DNA of 6,245 nucleotides from Actinomycetes bacterium (GTDB lineage: Bacteria; Actinomycetota; Actinomycetes; Mycobacteriales; Micromonosporaceae), in NCBI GenBank assembly GCA_023437285.1, contig JAEZGP010000613.1, positions 1-6,245 on the forward strand, in the 5' to 3' direction. The notes beneath the pieces are model-generated. The model did no database searches, was not told where the DNA came from, and saw only the letters and a list, made by a program, of their open reading frames with translations. Positions 5,612 through 6,245 of the stretch are shown piece by piece. The first letter of the stretch is position 1, and each line of letters begins with the position of its first letter. A program made the position numbers and the translations under genes.

Positions 5612-6043
5612 GCCCGGATCATCCTGGATGCCACCCTCATCCAGATCGAATGAGTGGCGACCAGCGGCCATACTAATCCGGGCACCATCAACGACGCGGC
5701 GGAATTCGCGCTCTGGCTGTCGCCACACATCCTCGACAACACGACGCGTGTCCTCATGGCAGTGGTCGGCACGCCGAAGGAGGAGGCGGCCGACTATCGG
5801 GAGATCCTCCGGGAGATGGCAGACGCGTCAGGCGGCGGGTTTCTCACTCCACCCCGGACGGTGCACGACTGCCCGGATCACGAGGACAACCTGGTGCTCG
5901 ACCTCGCCGTCGAGGTCGGCGCGCTGCTCGTCGTCTCCGAGGACGCCGACCTCACCAGCATGTCACCGTGGCGTGGCGTGCCCATCCTGCGCGCCCGCGA
6001 GTTCACCGGCCGTGTCGACGCCATGCGCCGCCACCGCCGCTGA
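5612..6043 (+). pseudogene. PIN-domain toxin-like gene (PF13470/COG1569 type), interrupted by an in-frame TGA
   Basis: The frame from 5612 reads ARIILDATLIQIE, a TGA at 5651-5653, then a GTG-initiated open frame of 129 residues (5654-6043). That open frame contains ALWLSPHILDNTTRVL (19-34), DYREILREMADASGGG, PPRTVHDCPDHEDNLVLDLA (66-85), LVVSEDADL (92-100) and SPWRGVPILRAREF (104-117). This is the usual order of PIN ribonucleases of toxin-antitoxin type: RIxLDA first strand with a catalytic Asp, SPHILDN helix, DCxDxEDN acidic cluster, SxDxDL and WRGxPIL. The first catalytic Asp (codon 5627-5629) lies before the stop, so a product started at GTG 5654 would lack it and should be inactive or altered. 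No good Shine-Dalgarno precedes that GTG, and no antitoxin gene lies upstream, where the transposase remnant now sits. A shortened but stable protein, or TGA read-through, cannot be excluded. Confidence 0.72.
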
Positions 6044-6120
6044 CCGCCTCGCGCCAAGGGCACTCGCGTACCGAATCCGGCGGGCAATTCCGTACCTAAG
6101 GCCACTCTGCGACGCGCTAG
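6044..6120. other. Spacer after the PIN gene with an imperfect hairpin
   Basis: No gene is visible. GTACCGAAT (6068-6076) and ATTCCGTAC (6087-6095) are inverted repeats with one internal C-C mismatch around a 10-base GC-rich loop. It could end transcription of the PIN gene but has no T-run. A second small palindrome, CGCGCT/AGCGCG (6113-6118 and 6121-6126), overlaps the first unit of the tandem array. Confidence 0.3.
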
Positions 6121-6222
6121 AGCGCGGGAGCACGCGGAGCGCGGGAGCACGCGGAGCGCGGGAGCACGCGGAGCGCGGGAGAGCGCGGAGCGCGGGAGCA
6201 CGCGGAGCGCGGGAGAGCGCGG
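6121..6222. repeat. 17-bp minisatellite, six head-to-tail units
   Basis: Unit A is AGCGCGGGAGCACGCGG and unit B is AGCGCGGGAGAGCGCGG; they differ only at unit positions 11-12 (CA versus AG). The order is A-A-A-B-A-B: 6121-6137, 6138-6154, 6155-6171, 6172-6188, 6189-6205, 6206-6222. The plus strand contains no T in the array and is purine-rich, a clear strand asymmetry. There are no unique spacers between units. It ends in AACGGGCAGTGG after unit six. The location, beyond the stop of a decayed gene, is typical of non-coding tandem repeats. Confidence 0.95.
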
Positions 6223-6245
6223 AACGGGCAGTGGGGCCCGCCGCG

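Noticed and set aside
5243..5728. Minus-strand frame of 161 codons opposite the transposase remnant and PIN start
   Set aside because: The opposite strand carries clear IS701 and PIN homology. The product is low in recognisable structure and is a shadow of high-GC coding DNA.
5878..6201. Minus-strand frame of 107 codons running through the tandem repeat
   Set aside because: It is antisense to the conserved PIN C-terminus, and its start is made of translated repeat units (Arg, Ala, Ser-rich). No evidence of a real protein.
6121..6222. CRISPR array
   Set aside because: The units are 17 bp and directly adjacent, with no unique spacers and no cas genes nearby.

Overview
The window looks like chromosome of a high-GC Gram-positive actinobacterium. 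Most coding DNA is roughly 58-73% GC in the lines I counted. Five of the six clear genes can start with GTG, there is a lipoprotein box, and the protein families (split MacB-like exporter with a peptidoglycan-binding adaptor, I36-type secreted protein, IS701-type transposase, PIN protein) are ones typical of Streptomyces or Micromonosporaceae. I cannot name the genus from the sequence.

Layout, left to right. Positions 1-155 (minus) hold the first 51 codons of a class II fumarase (fumC), cut by the window edge. Positions 204-4531 (minus) are a compact four-gene operon, in transcription order: lipoprotein (4531-3581), membrane-anchored adaptor with a peptidoglycan-binding domain and a coiled-coil hairpin (3558-2161), ABC ATPase (2164-1454) and FtsX/MacB-type permease (1457-204). 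The last three genes overlap by 4 bases at each junction, so they are probably translationally coupled. A perfect 15-bp hairpin (4569-4610) separates this operon from a small secreted four-cysteine protein of peptidase inhibitor I36 type (5057-4617, minus). Upstream of that is an AT-rich control region (about 41% GC over 5101-5280).

The right-hand part is decayed accessory DNA on the plus strand. It holds a truncated N-terminal remnant of an IS701-family transposase with an in-frame stop (5268-5609), joined within a few bases to a PIN-domain toxin-like gene (5612-6043). The first catalytic strand of that gene is cut off from the rest by an in-frame TGA. The window ends with a GC-rich minisatellite of six 17-bp units (6121-6222).

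How the genes may work together: the operon resembles a Gram-positive MacAB-type system. The ATPase drives an FtsX-type permease by mechanotransmission, the adaptor reaches into and probably binds the cell wall, and the lipoprotein sits on the outer face of the membrane. The cargo is not visible from sequence. The I36-like secreted protein directly upstream could be a functional partner, but that is inference from position only. I see no CRISPR array, RNA gene or complete mobile element.
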